Below are positions 46,058 to 54,184 of a DNA stretch of 64,000 nucleotides, in pieces. Source of the stretch: Arthrobacter terrae (lineage in GTDB: Bacteria; Actinomycetota; Actinomycetes; Actinomycetales; Micrococcaceae). The position numbers and the translations under genes are program-made. The notes under the pieces are model-generated. The model searched no databases and was not told the origin of the DNA. It saw only the letters and a program-made list of their open reading frames with translations. Each line of letters starts with the position of its first letter. Within the stretch, counting starts at the first letter, position 1. Location: NCBI RefSeq assembly GCF_015708085.1, contig NZ_JADNYM010000012.1:62001-126000 (forward strand), written 5' to 3'.

Positions 46058-47236
46058 GTGAGCAGCTCATTGACGACAGAAACCACAGACCCGCCCGTGC
46101 CGGGTAAGCCAATGCCCGATAAGCCAATGCCCGATATGCCAATGCCCGATAAGCCACCGGCGGGCAAACCGAAGGCAGCCACCAGGGCCAGGCCCGCGGA
46201 CCGGGTCTTCAAGTTCCTGAGCACCTCGGCGGCCGTTTCCATCATGGTGATTCTGGCCGGGGTGGCGCTCTTTCTGCTGGTCCGGGCGCTGCCGGCGATC
46301 ACGGCGGGCTGGAGCACCAATCCGGAGCTCAAGTCCGGGGTCACCGGAGGCTTCGCCAGCTTCTGGGCGTACGTTTCTCCCCTGGCGTTCGGGACGGTGT
46401 GGGCTTCGGTGATCGCGCTGCTGATGGCCACGCCGGTCGCGATCGGCATTGCGCTCTTCATTTCGCACTACAGCCCACGACGGATGGCGAACTTCCTCGG
46501 TTACATCATCGATCTGCTCGCCGCCGTACCGTCCGTGGTCTACGGACTCTGGGGCATTCTGGTGATGCGGCCTTTCCTGCTGCCGATGCAGGAATGGCTC
46601 AACGCCTACCTGGGCTGGATCCCGCTCTTCAGCGGGAAGGTCACCTCCACCGGCTCGAGCATTCTGACCGGTGCTGTGGTCCTGGCGGTGATGGTTTTGC
46701 CGATCATCACCGCCATCAGCCGCGAAATATTCCTGCAGACTCCCAAGCTCCATGAGGAGGCCGCGCTGGCACTGGGCGCGACACGCTGGGAAATGATCCA
46801 GCTGTCCGTGTTCCCGTACGCCCGCTCCGGCGTGGTGAGCGCTGTTTTACTGGGATTGGGAAGAGCGCTGGGTGAAACCATGGCCGTCGCGATGATCATA
46901 TCGCCGGCCATTATCGCCTCTTTTCGAATCATTACCGAGGGTGAAAACCCGCAGACCATCGCGTCCAATATTGCGCTGAACTTCCCGATCGCCACCGGGA
47001 TGCAGCGTGACGCGTTGATTGGCACCGGACTGGTGCTGTTTGTGATCTCGCTTGCCGTTAACATGTTGGCCCGGCTGATTGTGAATGTTAAGCCGCGCAA
47101 GAAGCCACCGAAGAAGAAAGTGCCAACCGGCGACGGCGGACGGTCACCTGCCGAGGCTGCCGTCGGGGCCGCTATGGTGGCGGCCGTGGGTGCCGGCGCG
47201 GACAGGGACCGCACTAGCGAAGGAGGGTTGTTATGA
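46058..47236 (+). CDS. pstC: Phosphate ABC transporter permease PstC
   Basis: One of two membrane subunits of the Pst transporter. The 392-residue protein has six or seven hydrophobic helices; the conserved permease loop is EEAALALGATRWEMIQLSVFP near 231-251. It is longer than most PstC because of an N-terminal cytoplasmic tail built on KPMPD repeats (residues 17-33) and a C-terminal Lys/Arg-rich and Gly/Ala tail. The GTG at 46058 lies two bases after the pstS stop. The end overlaps pstA by four bases. Confidence 0.95.
   Translation: MSSSLTTETTDPPVPGKPMPDKPMPDMPMPDKPPAGKPKAATRARPADRVFKFLSTSAAVSIMVILAGVALFLLVRALPAITAGWSTNPELKSGVTGGFASFWAYVSPLAFGTVWASVIALLMATPVAIGIALFISHYSPRRMANFLGYIIDLLAAVPSVVYGLWGILVMRPFLLPMQEWLNAYLGWIPLFSGKVTSTGSSILTGAVVLAVMVLPIITAISREIFLQTPKLHEEAALALGATRWEMIQLSVFPYARSGVVSAVLLGLGRALGETMAVAMIISPAIIASFRIITEGENPQTIASNIALNFPIATGMQRDALIGTGLVLFVISLAVNMLARLIVNVKPRKKPPKKKVPTGDGGRSPAEAAVGAAMVAAVGAGADRDRTSEGGLL
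46106..46155 (+). repeat. 15-bp tandem repeat in the pstC 5' end
   Basis: Two identical aagccaatgcccgat units, a third with one change, and a partial fourth encode KPMPD KPMPD MPMPD KP. Confidence 0.9.
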
Positions 47237-48333
47237 CGGCTGCAGCCAACACGCTCCGGCATCCTGCCGTCCGAAACCGCCTGACGACGCGGCAGTTACC
47301 CAAACGGGCCGGTCTTTACACCCTGATCGGTGCGTTCATCCTTGCCGCAGCGGTGCAGGGGCTGACGGGCTTCAACTGGTTTGGACTGCTGGCCTTTACC
47401 TGTATGTTCTACCTGCCGGCCATCTACCTCCTGTCCCTGGTCAAGGAGAACCGACGCAGGGCGATGGACCGTTTGATCCGCGCGCTGGTGACGGTGGCGT
47501 TCGGGCTGGCTCTTGCGCCGCTGATCTCCACGCTCTGGACGGTCGTCAGCAAGGGCCTGGGAATCCTGAACTGGGAGTTCATCAGCACCACCGGGGGAGC
47601 GGCCCGGATCAATCCGGATACTCTGGAGCTCGTCTCCTCCTCCGGCGCACTGCAGGCGATCGTCGGAACGCTACAGATCACCGGACTGGCCACACTGTTC
47701 TCGGTGCCGATCGGCCTGTTGGCGGCCATCTACCTGGTGGAATATGCCCAGCCCGCATTCTGGCTGCGCCGCACGGTCAATTTCCTCGTCGACGTCATGA
47801 CGGGCATCCCTTCCATCGTCGCCGGTCTGTTCGCATTTTCGCTTTTCACCCTGCTGCTCGGACCGAAAGCGTTCAGCGGCCTTTCTGCCGCCGTCGCCCT
47901 TTCGGTCCTGATGATCCCGACCGTCGTGCGCGCCTGCGAGGAGATGCTCCGCCTTGTTCCCGCCGACCTGCGCGAAGCGTCCTATGCGCTCGGCGTGACC
48001 AAGTACGTCACCATTGTGCGCATTGTGATTCCGACGGCGATCGCCGGCATCGCGACCGGCGTCACGCTCGCTATTGCCCGCGTGATCGGGGAAACCGCCC
48101 CGATCTTCATGGCGGCCAGCTTCACCGATTCGTTCAACGCGAACCCGCTCTCCGGGCCCATGCAGACGCTTCCGGTGATGGCGTATACCGGCTATAAATT
48201 CCCCGGCCAGGACATCGATCTATCCAACAATCAGGCGTGGGGTGCGGCGCTGCTGCTGGTGCTGCTGGTCATTGTACTGAACCTGGTTGCCCGAATCATC
48301 GCCATGATCTTCGCCCCCAAGACCTCCCGTTAG
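47233..48333 (+). CDS. pstA: Phosphate ABC transporter permease PstA
   Basis: Second membrane subunit of the Pst transporter. The 366-residue protein has six main helices plus N-terminal ones; the conserved cytoplasmic loop [20 protein letters not shown] (near 250) contacts Pst[17 protein letters not shown] near the end is also typical. The ATG at 47233 has GGAGG upstream and overlaps the pstC stop. pstB follows after ten bases. Confidence 0.95.
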   Translation: MTAAANTLRHPAVRNRLTTRQLPKRAGLYTLIGAFILAAAVQGLTGFNWFGLLAFTCMFYLPAIYLLSLVKENRRRAMDRLIRALVTVAFGLALAPLISTLWTVVSKGLGILNWEFISTTGGAARINPDTLELVSSSGALQAIVGTLQITGLATLFSVPIGLLAAIYLVEYAQPAFWLRRTVNFLVDVMTGIPSIVAGLFAFSLFTLLLGPKAFSGLSAAVALSVLMIPTVVRACEEMLRLVPADLREASYALGVTKYVTIVRIVIPTAIAGIATGVTLAIARVIGETAPIFMAASFTDSFNANPLSGPMQTLPVMAYTGYKFPGQDIDLSNNQAWGAALLLVLLVIVLNLVARIIAMIFAPKTSR

Positions 48334-48343
48334 AAGGAACCAC

Positions 48344-49159
48344 ATGTCCAAGAGCAACGGTGTTGGCAAGAGCATCAGTGTTGGCAAGAGCATCAGTGTC
48401 AAAGACCTCAATGTCTACTACGGCGGGTTCCTGGCCGTCCACGATGTCAGCATCGACATTGCCCCGAGATCGGTGACGGCCTTTATCGGGCCCTCCGGCT
48501 GCGGCAAGTCCACCCTGCTGCGCACGCTGAACCGGATGCATGAGGTGCTTCCGGGCGCCCATGTCACCGGAGAGGTGTTGGTGGATGGGGACGATCTGTA
48601 CGGCGCGGGGGTTGACCCGGTGACGGTGCGCCGGCAGATCGGGATGGTTTTTCAACGGCCCAACCCGTTCCCGACCATGTCCATTAAGGAGAACGTGCTG
48701 GCGGGGGTCCGGCTCAATAACCGGCGCATTTCCCGCTCAGCCGCCGACGAGCTGGTGGAAACGTCGCTGCACAGCGCGAATCTGTGGAACGAGGTCAAGG
48801 ACCGGCTGGATAAGCCCGGCCAGGGGCTCTCCGGCGGCCAGCAGCAGCGACTGTGCATTGCCCGCGCCATCGCTGTGGAGCCGCAGGTGCTGCTGATGGA
48901 TGAGCCCTGCTCGGCGCTGGATCCGATCTCCACGTTGGCGGTGGAGGATTTGATTAACGAGCTCAAGGACAGCTACACGGTAGTGATTGTGACCCACAAT
49001 ATGCAGCAGGCCGCCCGTGTTTCGGACAAGACGGCGTTTTTCAATATTGCCGGCACGGGGAAGCCGGGGAAGCTGATCGAATACGCCCAGACCGCCACCA
49101 TCTTCAATAACCCCGCGCAGAAATCCACCGAGGATTACGTTTCGGGCCGATTCGGGTAG
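48344..49159 (+). CDS. pstB: Phosphate ABC transporter ATP-binding protein PstB
   Basis: ATPase of the Pst transporter. The 271-residue protein has Walker [10 protein letters not shown] near 46, the signature LSGGQQQRL near 158, Walker [14 protein letters not shown] near 183, and the H-loop [13 protein letters not shown] near 215. The first 19 residues are a repeat, VGKSISV VGKSISV-like ([19 protein letters not shown]), before the standard KDLNVYYG start. GAAGGA precedes the ATG. It closes the pst operon and converges with the PiT gene; a phoU gene is not present here. Confidence 0.97.
   Translation: MSKSNGVGKSISVGKSISVKDLNVYYGGFLAVHDVSIDIAPRSVTAFIGPSGCGKSTLLRTLNRMHEVLPGAHVTGEVLVDGDDLYGAGVDPVTVRRQIGMVFQRPNPFPTMSIKENVLAGVRLNNRRISRSAADELVETSLHSANLWNEVKDRLDKPGQGLSGGQQQRLCIARAIAVEPQVLLMDEPCSALDPISTLAVEDLINELKDSYTVVIVTHNMQQAARVSDKTAFFNIAGTGKPGKLIEYAQTATIFNNPAQKSTEDYVSGRFG
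48362..48397 (+). repeat. Perfect 18-bp tandem duplication in the pstB 5' end
   Basis: Two identical copies of gttggcaagagcatcagt encode VGKSIS twice, directly after the first codons. An imperfect further copy may lie upstream (aagagcaacggt). Confidence 0.9.
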
Positions 49160-49197
49160 GTCCGCGTACCATTCTGCGCACCGTTGCGGGCCGGGCG

Positions 49198-49220
49198 TGC
49201 GCAGGAGATACTCCTGCGCA
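49198..49220. terminator. Hairpin between convergent pstB and PiT genes
   Basis: Perfect 10-bp arms TGCGCAGGAG and CTCCTGCGCA around an ATA loop. It lies in the 98-base gap between two gene ends. TGCGCA recurs twice more nearby. No U-tract, so its strength is uncertain. Confidence 0.6.
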
Positions 49221-49257
49221 GCGGAAGGGCCCAAGTCTGCGCAGCTTTTGCCGCAGT

Positions 49258-50268
49258 CTAGAGCAGCGCGGAGACGGCGAGGAAAAAGATCCCGCCCAGT
49301 ACCGCCGCGGCGAGCGGGGTGGCCACCCACGCGGTGAGAATCTGCAGCCAGAGCCGGCCGTTGGTCACCGAGAACCGCTGGTTGCGGCCTGCCCCAATGA
49401 TCGCTGATGTCACGGTGTGGGTGGTGGACAGCGGCAGGTGAAGACCGATCGCACCGACAAAAAGCAGCACGGCGCTGACCAGTTGGGCCACCAGGGCGCG
49501 CATCGGATCGATCCGCGTCAGCCGGCTGCCCAGAGTATGCGAAATTCGCCAGCCCCCGGCCAGCGTCCCGGCCGCGAGCAGAACTGCGGAAAAAGCCAGC
49601 ACCCACACCGGAACGGTGCCGGTTCCGCCGAGTCCGGCGGCCGCCAGCGCAAACAGCAGGACCGTCGTCGTCCGCTGTCCGTCCTGCAGGCCATGACCGA
49701 AGGCGACGGCGGCAGTCGCGACAGCCTGCACCCGCCGGACACGGGTGTTGACGAGACTTGGTTGGGTGTGCCGCGACGCCCAGACGGCCGGGTAGACCAT
49801 CACAAAGGACAGGGCGAAGGCAATTACGGGGGAGAGCAGCAGCGGCAGGACCACCAGCGTCAGTATCGTGACGTCCAGCCCCTGCAGCGGCTCCCGGCCG
49901 ACCATGACCGAGGCAACAGATGCGCCGCCCAGACCGCCAATCAGCGCGTGCGTGGACGACGAGGGGTAGCCGCGGCGCCACTGGTAGATTCCCCACACGC
50001 AGGCCGCGGCCAGCCCTGCCAGCAACAGCCCCAGGCCCTCACGGCCCGGCGGAACCCGAAAGAGCCGCCCGCCAAGCGCCACCGCGAAGGCGCCGCTGAG
50101 CAGCGCTCCGATGAGATTGAAAAAAGCCGCCAGCACGACGGCGATGCTCGGCGTCAGCGACCGCGTGCGGACGGCGACGGCGACGGCGGAGGAAACGTCG
50201 CGGAAGCCGTTCAGAAAGGCAAAAACGGCGGCAAGAATCAGCACTGTCAGCAGGAATGCTGTGATCAA
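49258..50268 (-). CDS. pit: PiT-family inorganic phosphate transporter
   Basis: Low-affinity phosphate (with metal) uptake by a 336-residue membrane protein with about ten helices. The family's repeated signature appears as FLNGFRDVSSAVAVAV near residue 17-32 and as HLPLSTTHTVTSAIIGAG near 270. The TTG at 50268 is chosen because it follows the upstream DUF47 stop at once and has AAGGA nearby. A longer frame to 50532 overlaps the DUF47 gene. It converges with pstB, so the two phosphate systems face each other. Confidence 0.92.
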   Translation of the reverse strand: MITAFLLTVLILAAVFAFLNGFRDVSSAVAVAVRTRSLTPSIAVVLAAFFNLIGALLSGAFAVALGGRLFRVPPGREGLGLLLAGLAAACVWGIYQWRRGYPSSSTHALIGGLGGASVASVMVGREPLQGLDVTILTLVVLPLLLSPVIAFALSFVMVYPAVWASRHTQPSLVNTRVRRVQAVATAAVAFGHGLQDGQRTTTVLLFALAAAGLGGTGTVPVWVLAFSAVLLAAGTLAGGWRISHTLGSRLTRIDPMRALVAQLVSAVLLFVGAIGLHLPLSTTHTVTSAIIGAGRNQRFSVTNGRLWLQILTAWVATPLAAAVLGGIFFLAVSALL

Positions 50269-50269
50269 G

Positions 50270-50887
50270 CTACGATTCCTTGACGATGATGCTGCCCACC
50301 GCGGTGGCGACTTGGCGCATGTCCTTGGTGACGTTGACCAGCTGCTCGGCCACGTCGCGGTACCGGACGTAGGCTGCGGTCTTGTAATCGCGGAGCAGTT
50401 CACTGACAAAGACCCGGTGCGTGTGCTCGGCACGCCTGGCGAGTCGCAGGACCTGGATCCAGTAGTCCTCAAGCTCCTCCAGATTATCCATCCGGCGCAT
50501 CGCGTCGGCAGTGAGCTCGGCCTGCCGGGCAATCACCTCCAGCTGGTCGGAGGCCCGCGCGGGAATACGCTCCAGCTTGTTCAGCGAGATTAGCTCCGCC
50601 GCTCCCGTGAGCTTTTCATTTGCCTCATTGAGGAAACGGGCCAGCGCAAACAGGTCTTCCCTGGGCAGCGGATTGATGAAGCTGGTCCGCATATGTGTCA
50701 ACAGGGACACCAGAAGTTCACTCGACGCAGCTTCATGTTTGCGCATCTGCTCGGTCAATGGCTCAAAGTCCGTCGCCGGAGCTCCCAGCAACTCGGACAG
50801 CGTCTGCACGCTGCTGACAATCTCCTGGGCCATCCCGGCCAGAATGCGCAGCCCTGTTTTTTCCTGCGGGAACAGGCGCAGCTTCAC
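50270..50887 (-). CDS. DUF47 (PhoU-like) protein, partner of PiT
   Basis: A 205-residue, all-helical protein beginning MKLRLFPQEKTGLRILAGMA. It belongs to the DUF47/PhoU-related family that is usually paired with PiT transporters and thought to regulate them. ILLxLLTHMRTSFINPLPREDL-like text appears as LLTHMRTSFINPLPRED near 64-80, a common DUF47 region. The GTG at 50887 has GGAGGGG upstream. The stop lies one base before the pit TTG, so coupled translation is likely. Confidence 0.92.
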   Translation of the reverse strand: MKLRLFPQEKTGLRILAGMAQEIVSSVQTLSELLGAPATDFEPLTEQMRKHEAASSELLVSLLTHMRTSFINPLPREDLFALARFLNEANEKLTGAAELISLNKLERIPARASDQLEVIARQAELTADAMRRMDNLEELEDYWIQVLRLARRAEHTHRVFVSELLRDYKTAAYVRYRDVAEQLVNVTKDMRQVATAVGSIIVKES

Positions 50888-51138
50888 GATAGGTCCCCTC
50901 CCGGATTGAGCCGATGGTTGCAGCGGCCGAATGGGCCGTGCAAGGACCTGGCTTTACTTCGCTGGCGGGTGACCGCGTTGACGCACAAAGGTGGTGCCGG
51001 ACTGGGAGCGCCTCTCGGCGTTAGGCCGCTCTAGGCGGCTAAAATTTGGAGCCCGGGGGTTCCGCAGTCCGGCACCTACTTCAGTGTTCTACTTCGTCGA
51101 AGCTGTGTCAACAGGACACTCCATACGCCTGTCTGCTG

Positions 51139-51786
51139 CTAATCCAGTTCGCCGCGGCGCCAGGAGCCAGCGGCCTGCTCCAGGTCCTCGGCCGTTCGGA
51201 TGAGTTGGCCGGCGTTGCGGGTCAACCGGTCCGCGTGCGCGCCGTCTGCGTGTTCGCGCTCATCCGCAATGCGGGACTGGCCCAGCGCCACCACCCGGCA
51301 GAACGCTGCCGAGCGTTCCAGTGCAACGTCAAATTCGCCGTCGAACGCCCCGGACAGGATGGCATCAGCCATCGTCTTGAGCTCATCCGCACCCGGCGGT
51401 TCGGCAACCCCGGCCACGGCCCGGGATACCTGTGCGGTGTCCTGGCCGGCCCGGAAATAGACCGAAATACGCTCCGGGTCCTGCTGCATGGCGGCACGGA
51501 GGGCGTAGAGCCGCCACAGGGCCCCGGGCAGTGAGCGGGCCGGACTCTGCGCCCACAATTCCGCGATCGCCTCGAGGCCTTGCTTGTCGGCGAGTTTGAC
51601 CAGCCGCTTTGTGACCGCCGGATCGTCGCTTTCCCGCCCGCGGTTCACGAGTGCCTGCGCGGCGAGGTGAGCTGCCTCCGATACCCGGGCGGGGTCCGGG
51701 CCGCCGGCATAAGGCTCGAAGTCCGCAGGGGTAAACAGCTTGGGCTTATGCTGCCGTGGAGGTTGGGAACCCGGTGTTGCACTCAT
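51139..51786 (-). CDS. Conserved actinobacterial hypothetical protein
   Basis: A 215-residue soluble protein with an N-terminal PKLFTPADFEPYAGGPDP segment and helical body including ARSLPGALWRLYALRAAMQQ near 85-104 and SGAFDGEFDVALERSAAFCR near 147-166. It resembles a family seen in Arthrobacter and relatives, but I cannot give it a name or function. The ATG at 51786 lies six bases after TAGTCT on the minus strand and lacks a ribosome site, so it may be leaderless. Confidence 0.8.
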   Translation of the reverse strand: MSATPGSQPPRQHKPKLFTPADFEPYAGGPDPARVSEAAHLAAQALVNRGRESDDPAVTKRLVKLADKQGLEAIAELWAQSPARSLPGALWRLYALRAAMQQDPERISVYFRAGQDTAQVSRAVAGVAEPPGADELKTMADAILSGAFDGEFDVALERSAAFCRVVALGQSRIADEREHADGAHADRLTRNAGQLIRTAEDLEQAAGSWRRGELD

Positions 51787-51925
51787 CCCACGAGACTACT
51801 CCTGTGCTTTGGGCGGGTCGAGAACGCCTGCCCGGACGGGTAGAAAATGACCACGATTCCCGGCGGCGCGGTGTGTGCGCTATTGTAGAAAAGCGTTCGC
51901 CGCAGCAAGCGGTGTGCACTGGTGA

Positions 51926-52001
51926 GGGCCTTTAGCTCAGTTGGTAGAGCATCGGACTTTTAATCCGTGGGTCATGGGTTCGAGCCCCATAGGGCCCACC
52001 A
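51926..52001 (+). tRNA. tRNA-Lys (UUU anticodon)
   Basis: GGGCCTT acceptor arm (51926-51932) pairs with AGGGCCC (51991-51997). The D-arm TAGCTCAGTTGGTAGAGC, the anticodon loop CTTTTAA (anticodon TTT) and the T-arm with GGTTCGAGCC are all present. The discriminator is A and CCA is encoded (51999-52001). Position 27-43 is a U-U mismatch. A strong terminator follows. Confidence 0.97.
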
Positions 52002-52004
52002 GTA

Positions 52005-52039
52005 CCGCAGGCCAGCAGCTTATAGCTGCTGGCCTGCGG
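52005..52039 (+). terminator. Hairpin terminator after tRNA-Lys
   Basis: A perfect 16-bp stem (ccgcaggccagcagct / agctgctggcctgcgg) with a TAT loop, followed by tcgttta. It ends the tRNA transcript. Confidence 0.85.
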
Positions 52040-52084
52040 TCGTTTAGCCCTCATTTACGGCTGGCCCGTCCCGGTGGACTCGTC

Positions 52085-52114
52085 CCGGCTGGGGCCGCTC
52101 CGGCTGGGGTCGCC
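52085..52114 (+). repeat. 15-bp tandem repeat in the gap after tRNA-Lys
   Basis: ccggctggggccgct followed by ccggctggggtcgcc. No gene is seen in 52040-52225, which otherwise holds only the upstream region of the next gene. Confidence 0.7.
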
Positions 52115-52225
52115 CGCAGGAACCTCGCAAAAACGTCCCCGGCGCCCAAGCGGGGCATTGACCAAACACTCCCGAAGTATTCCAATGGAAGTAGCGGGAT
52201 CAGACTCCCGGCTGGAGGTGGCTCA

Positions 52226-52990
52226 GTGTCCGTACTTGTAATAGGACTCGTTCAACTGCTCTGTTGCGCCGCGGTGGCGGGGGTCAGTGCGGCGGTTATG
52301 GTTTATGCGCTGCGGATGGAAGTACACCGGGACGGCGGCCCCCGGGGCGATGCGCTTTTCTGGCACGTATTCCTGGGCTTGGCGTTTGTGCTGCCAGCGG
52401 TGATTATCCCGGCTGTCGTGACCCCGCTGGCAGGCGCGGTGCTGCTGCTGGTAACGGTGATGGTTGGCGCGTGGACGTACCGCGGCACGCCGTGGCTGGA
52501 TGGCCGACGGCGCCAGCGTTTGGGCAGGCGGGCGGAGCTGCGGGATTTTGGTGCGCTGGCTACCCGTCACGATGCGGTTTTGGTGCGCTGGAGCGGCTAT
52601 GAATTGGATCCGGTCAAGATGATCGATTATCCGGATCTGTCCGATGTCCGCCGGGCCGAGACAGCTGCTTTGATCCGGACCATGCGGGAGGCAGAGGTCC
52701 TGCGCCGGGGAGTTTGCGAGGCCGGCGGTTCTGCTGCTGACCGTGGCCGTGCCGGCTCGACCGGGATGGCTTATGCCATTGCGGTTGACCGGCTCGAAAA
52801 ACGGCTGGTCGATGCGGAGCTGGCTGCCGGAGTCCCCAGCACCGGGCCGGTCGGCGAGGCAGAACCCGAGCCGGCTGCTGTGCCTCGCGCCGTCGTCGCC
52901 CTTCCCCGCACTGCCCCGTCATGGGCAGGCTGGGGCGATCCGGGACGGGGATTGCCAGCACGCAACGGCCGTGCCAAGGTCGAGATATGA
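52226..52990 (+). CDS. Hypothetical membrane protein with two helices
   Basis: A 254-residue protein: two hydrophobic helices (about 3-26 and 40-72, the latter possibly two), then a cytoplasmic region with many charged residues (RRRQRLGRRAELRDFGALAT near 85-104) and a Pro/Ala-rich C-terminus. WSGYELDPVKMIDYPDLSD near 115 may be a conserved core. I do not recognise the family. The GTG at 52226 (MSVLVIGLVQLLCC) has GGAGG seven bases upstream. The frame extends to 51941 but that would overlap the tRNA. It overlaps the next gene by four bases. Confidence 0.7.
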   Translation: MSVLVIGLVQLLCCAAVAGVSAAVMVYALRMEVHRDGGPRGDALFWHVFLGLAFVLPAVIIPAVVTPLAGAVLLLVTVMVGAWTYRGTPWLDGRRRQRLGRRAELRDFGALATRHDAVLVRWSGYELDPVKMIDYPDLSDVRRAETAALIRTMREAEVLRRGVCEAGGSAADRGRAGSTGMAYAIAVDRLEKRLVDAELAAGVPSTGPVGEAEPEPAAVPRAVVALPRTAPSWAGWGDPGRGLPARNGRAKVEI

Positions 52991-53307
52991 CTGACACGGC
53001 CGAGACATTCCACAACGACGTGACCATGCTGCGCAATGATGCGCAGCATCAATATGAGCTGCGGGTGAGCGGGGAGCTGGCCAGCGTGGCGCAGTTCCGT
53101 GAGCTGCCCGGCCATGTGGATTTCACCCATACGGAAACCTTGGATCCCGCGCGCGGCAAAGGTATGGCGAAAATCCTGGCCCGCTACGCCCTGGACGATG
53201 TGTCCGCTTCCGGCAAGCGGATCATTCCGCACTGCTCCTTTATTGCCGGGTTCCTGCGCCGTCATGAGGACTACGCGCAGATCACGGACTGGCCGGAGAC
53301 GGGCTGA
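52987..53307 (+). CDS. Small GNAT-like acetyltransferase (YidJ/Gcn5-related type)
   Basis: A 106-residue protein with the short GNAT domain layout: RVSGELASVAQFRELPGHVD near 30-49, FTHTETLDPARGKGMAKILA (acetyl-CoA loop region RGKGMA) near 50-69, and IIPHCSFIAGFLRRHEDY near 80-97. This matches the small N-acetyltransferase-like family with a single domain. The substrate is unknown. The ATG at 52987 overlaps the stop of the preceding membrane-protein gene, so the two are coupled. Confidence 0.85.
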   Translation: MTDTAETFHNDVTMLRNDAQHQYELRVSGELASVAQFRELPGHVDFTHTETLDPARGKGMAKILARYALDDVSASGKRIIPHCSFIAGFLRRHEDYAQITDWPETG

Positions 53308-53366
53308 ATTCAGCACCTGCGGGCGGCCGTTCGGCGGGGGACGGGATCCCTGCGTAGCATGGGGGG

Positions 53367-54140
53367 ATGACTGAGGCTGCGAACAACGGAACTGCATTGA
53401 TCACGGGTGCAACGGCGGGACTGGGCGCAGAGTTTACCCAGCAGCTGGCGGCAAAACGGCATAACCTGGTGCTCGTGGCACGGGATACCGCCCGGCTGGA
53501 AGCTAAGGCCGTCCGGTTGCGCCAGGACTTTGCCGTCGATGTGGAAGTTATTTCCGCAGACCTGCAGACAGCCTCGGGCGTCGCGGCAGTAGCAGCGCGA
53601 TTGGCGCAACAGGAGAACCCGGTGACCGTGTTGGTGAACAACGCCGGTTACGGCCTGGCGAACCCGTTTGAGCAGAACACGATGCAGCAGGAAGTTGACC
53701 AGCTGAGCATCCTGGTCAGCACGCCGATGCAGCTTATGCACGCAGCCGTTGAGCCCATGCTGATGCGTGGACAGGGAATGATCATCAACGTGGCCAGCCT
53801 GGCGGGGTTCATCCCCCGCGGCACGTATGGAGCGTCGAAAGCCTGGCTGATCAGCTTTAGTAAATGGGCGAATGTCACTTATGCGCCGCGGGGAGTGCAC
53901 GTAACTGCCGTGTGTCCGGGGTTTGTCCATACTGAGTTCCATCAGCGGATGGGGGCCTCTACGGCGAGGATCCCGGGCTGGATGTGGCTTAATGCCGATC
54001 GCGTGGTTCGTGAGGGACTGGCTGCTGCTTGGGCCGGGAAAAGCGTCTGCGTGCCGTCCAGGCGCTACGCGGCGCTGGCCTCGCTGAGCAAATTCCTACC
54101 CGTTAGGCTAGGTGCCGCTGCCGGGAAGCGCGGACGCTAG
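53367..54140 (+). CDS. Short-chain dehydrogenase/reductase (SDR family)
   Basis: A 257-residue NAD(P)-dependent oxidoreductase with the cofactor loop TGATAGLGAEF near residue 14, NNAGYG near 91 and the catalytic YGASKAWL near 152 (Ser near 139 in VASLAGF). It is full length. The substrate is not predictable. The ATG at 53367 lies six bases after TAGCAT, with a run of G directly before it. It converges with the MFS transporter. Confidence 0.9.
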   Translation: MTEAANNGTALITGATAGLGAEFTQQLAAKRHNLVLVARDTARLEAKAVRLRQDFAVDVEVISADLQTASGVAAVAARLAQQENPVTVLVNNAGYGLANPFEQNTMQQEVDQLSILVSTPMQLMHAAVEPMLMRGQGMIINVASLAGFIPRGTYGASKAWLISFSKWANVTYAPRGVHVTAVCPGFVHTEFHQRMGASTARIPGWMWLNADRVVREGLAAAWAGKSVCVPSRRYAALASLSKFLPVRLGAAAGKRGR

Positions 54141-54184
54141 ATAATTCCCGAACAGACCCAGCCGGTCCGTTCCCAGCGTCATGT

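Noticed and set aside
50888-51138. Hidden gene or RNA between the DUF47 gene and the 51139-51786 hypothetical gene
   Set aside because: Only short frames without ribosome sites and a weak partial inverted repeat (near 51022-51042) are visible. Nothing can be supported.
51926-52225. Integration site at tRNA-Lys
   Set aside because: No integrase, no repeat of the tRNA 3' end nearby, and the flanking genes look resident.
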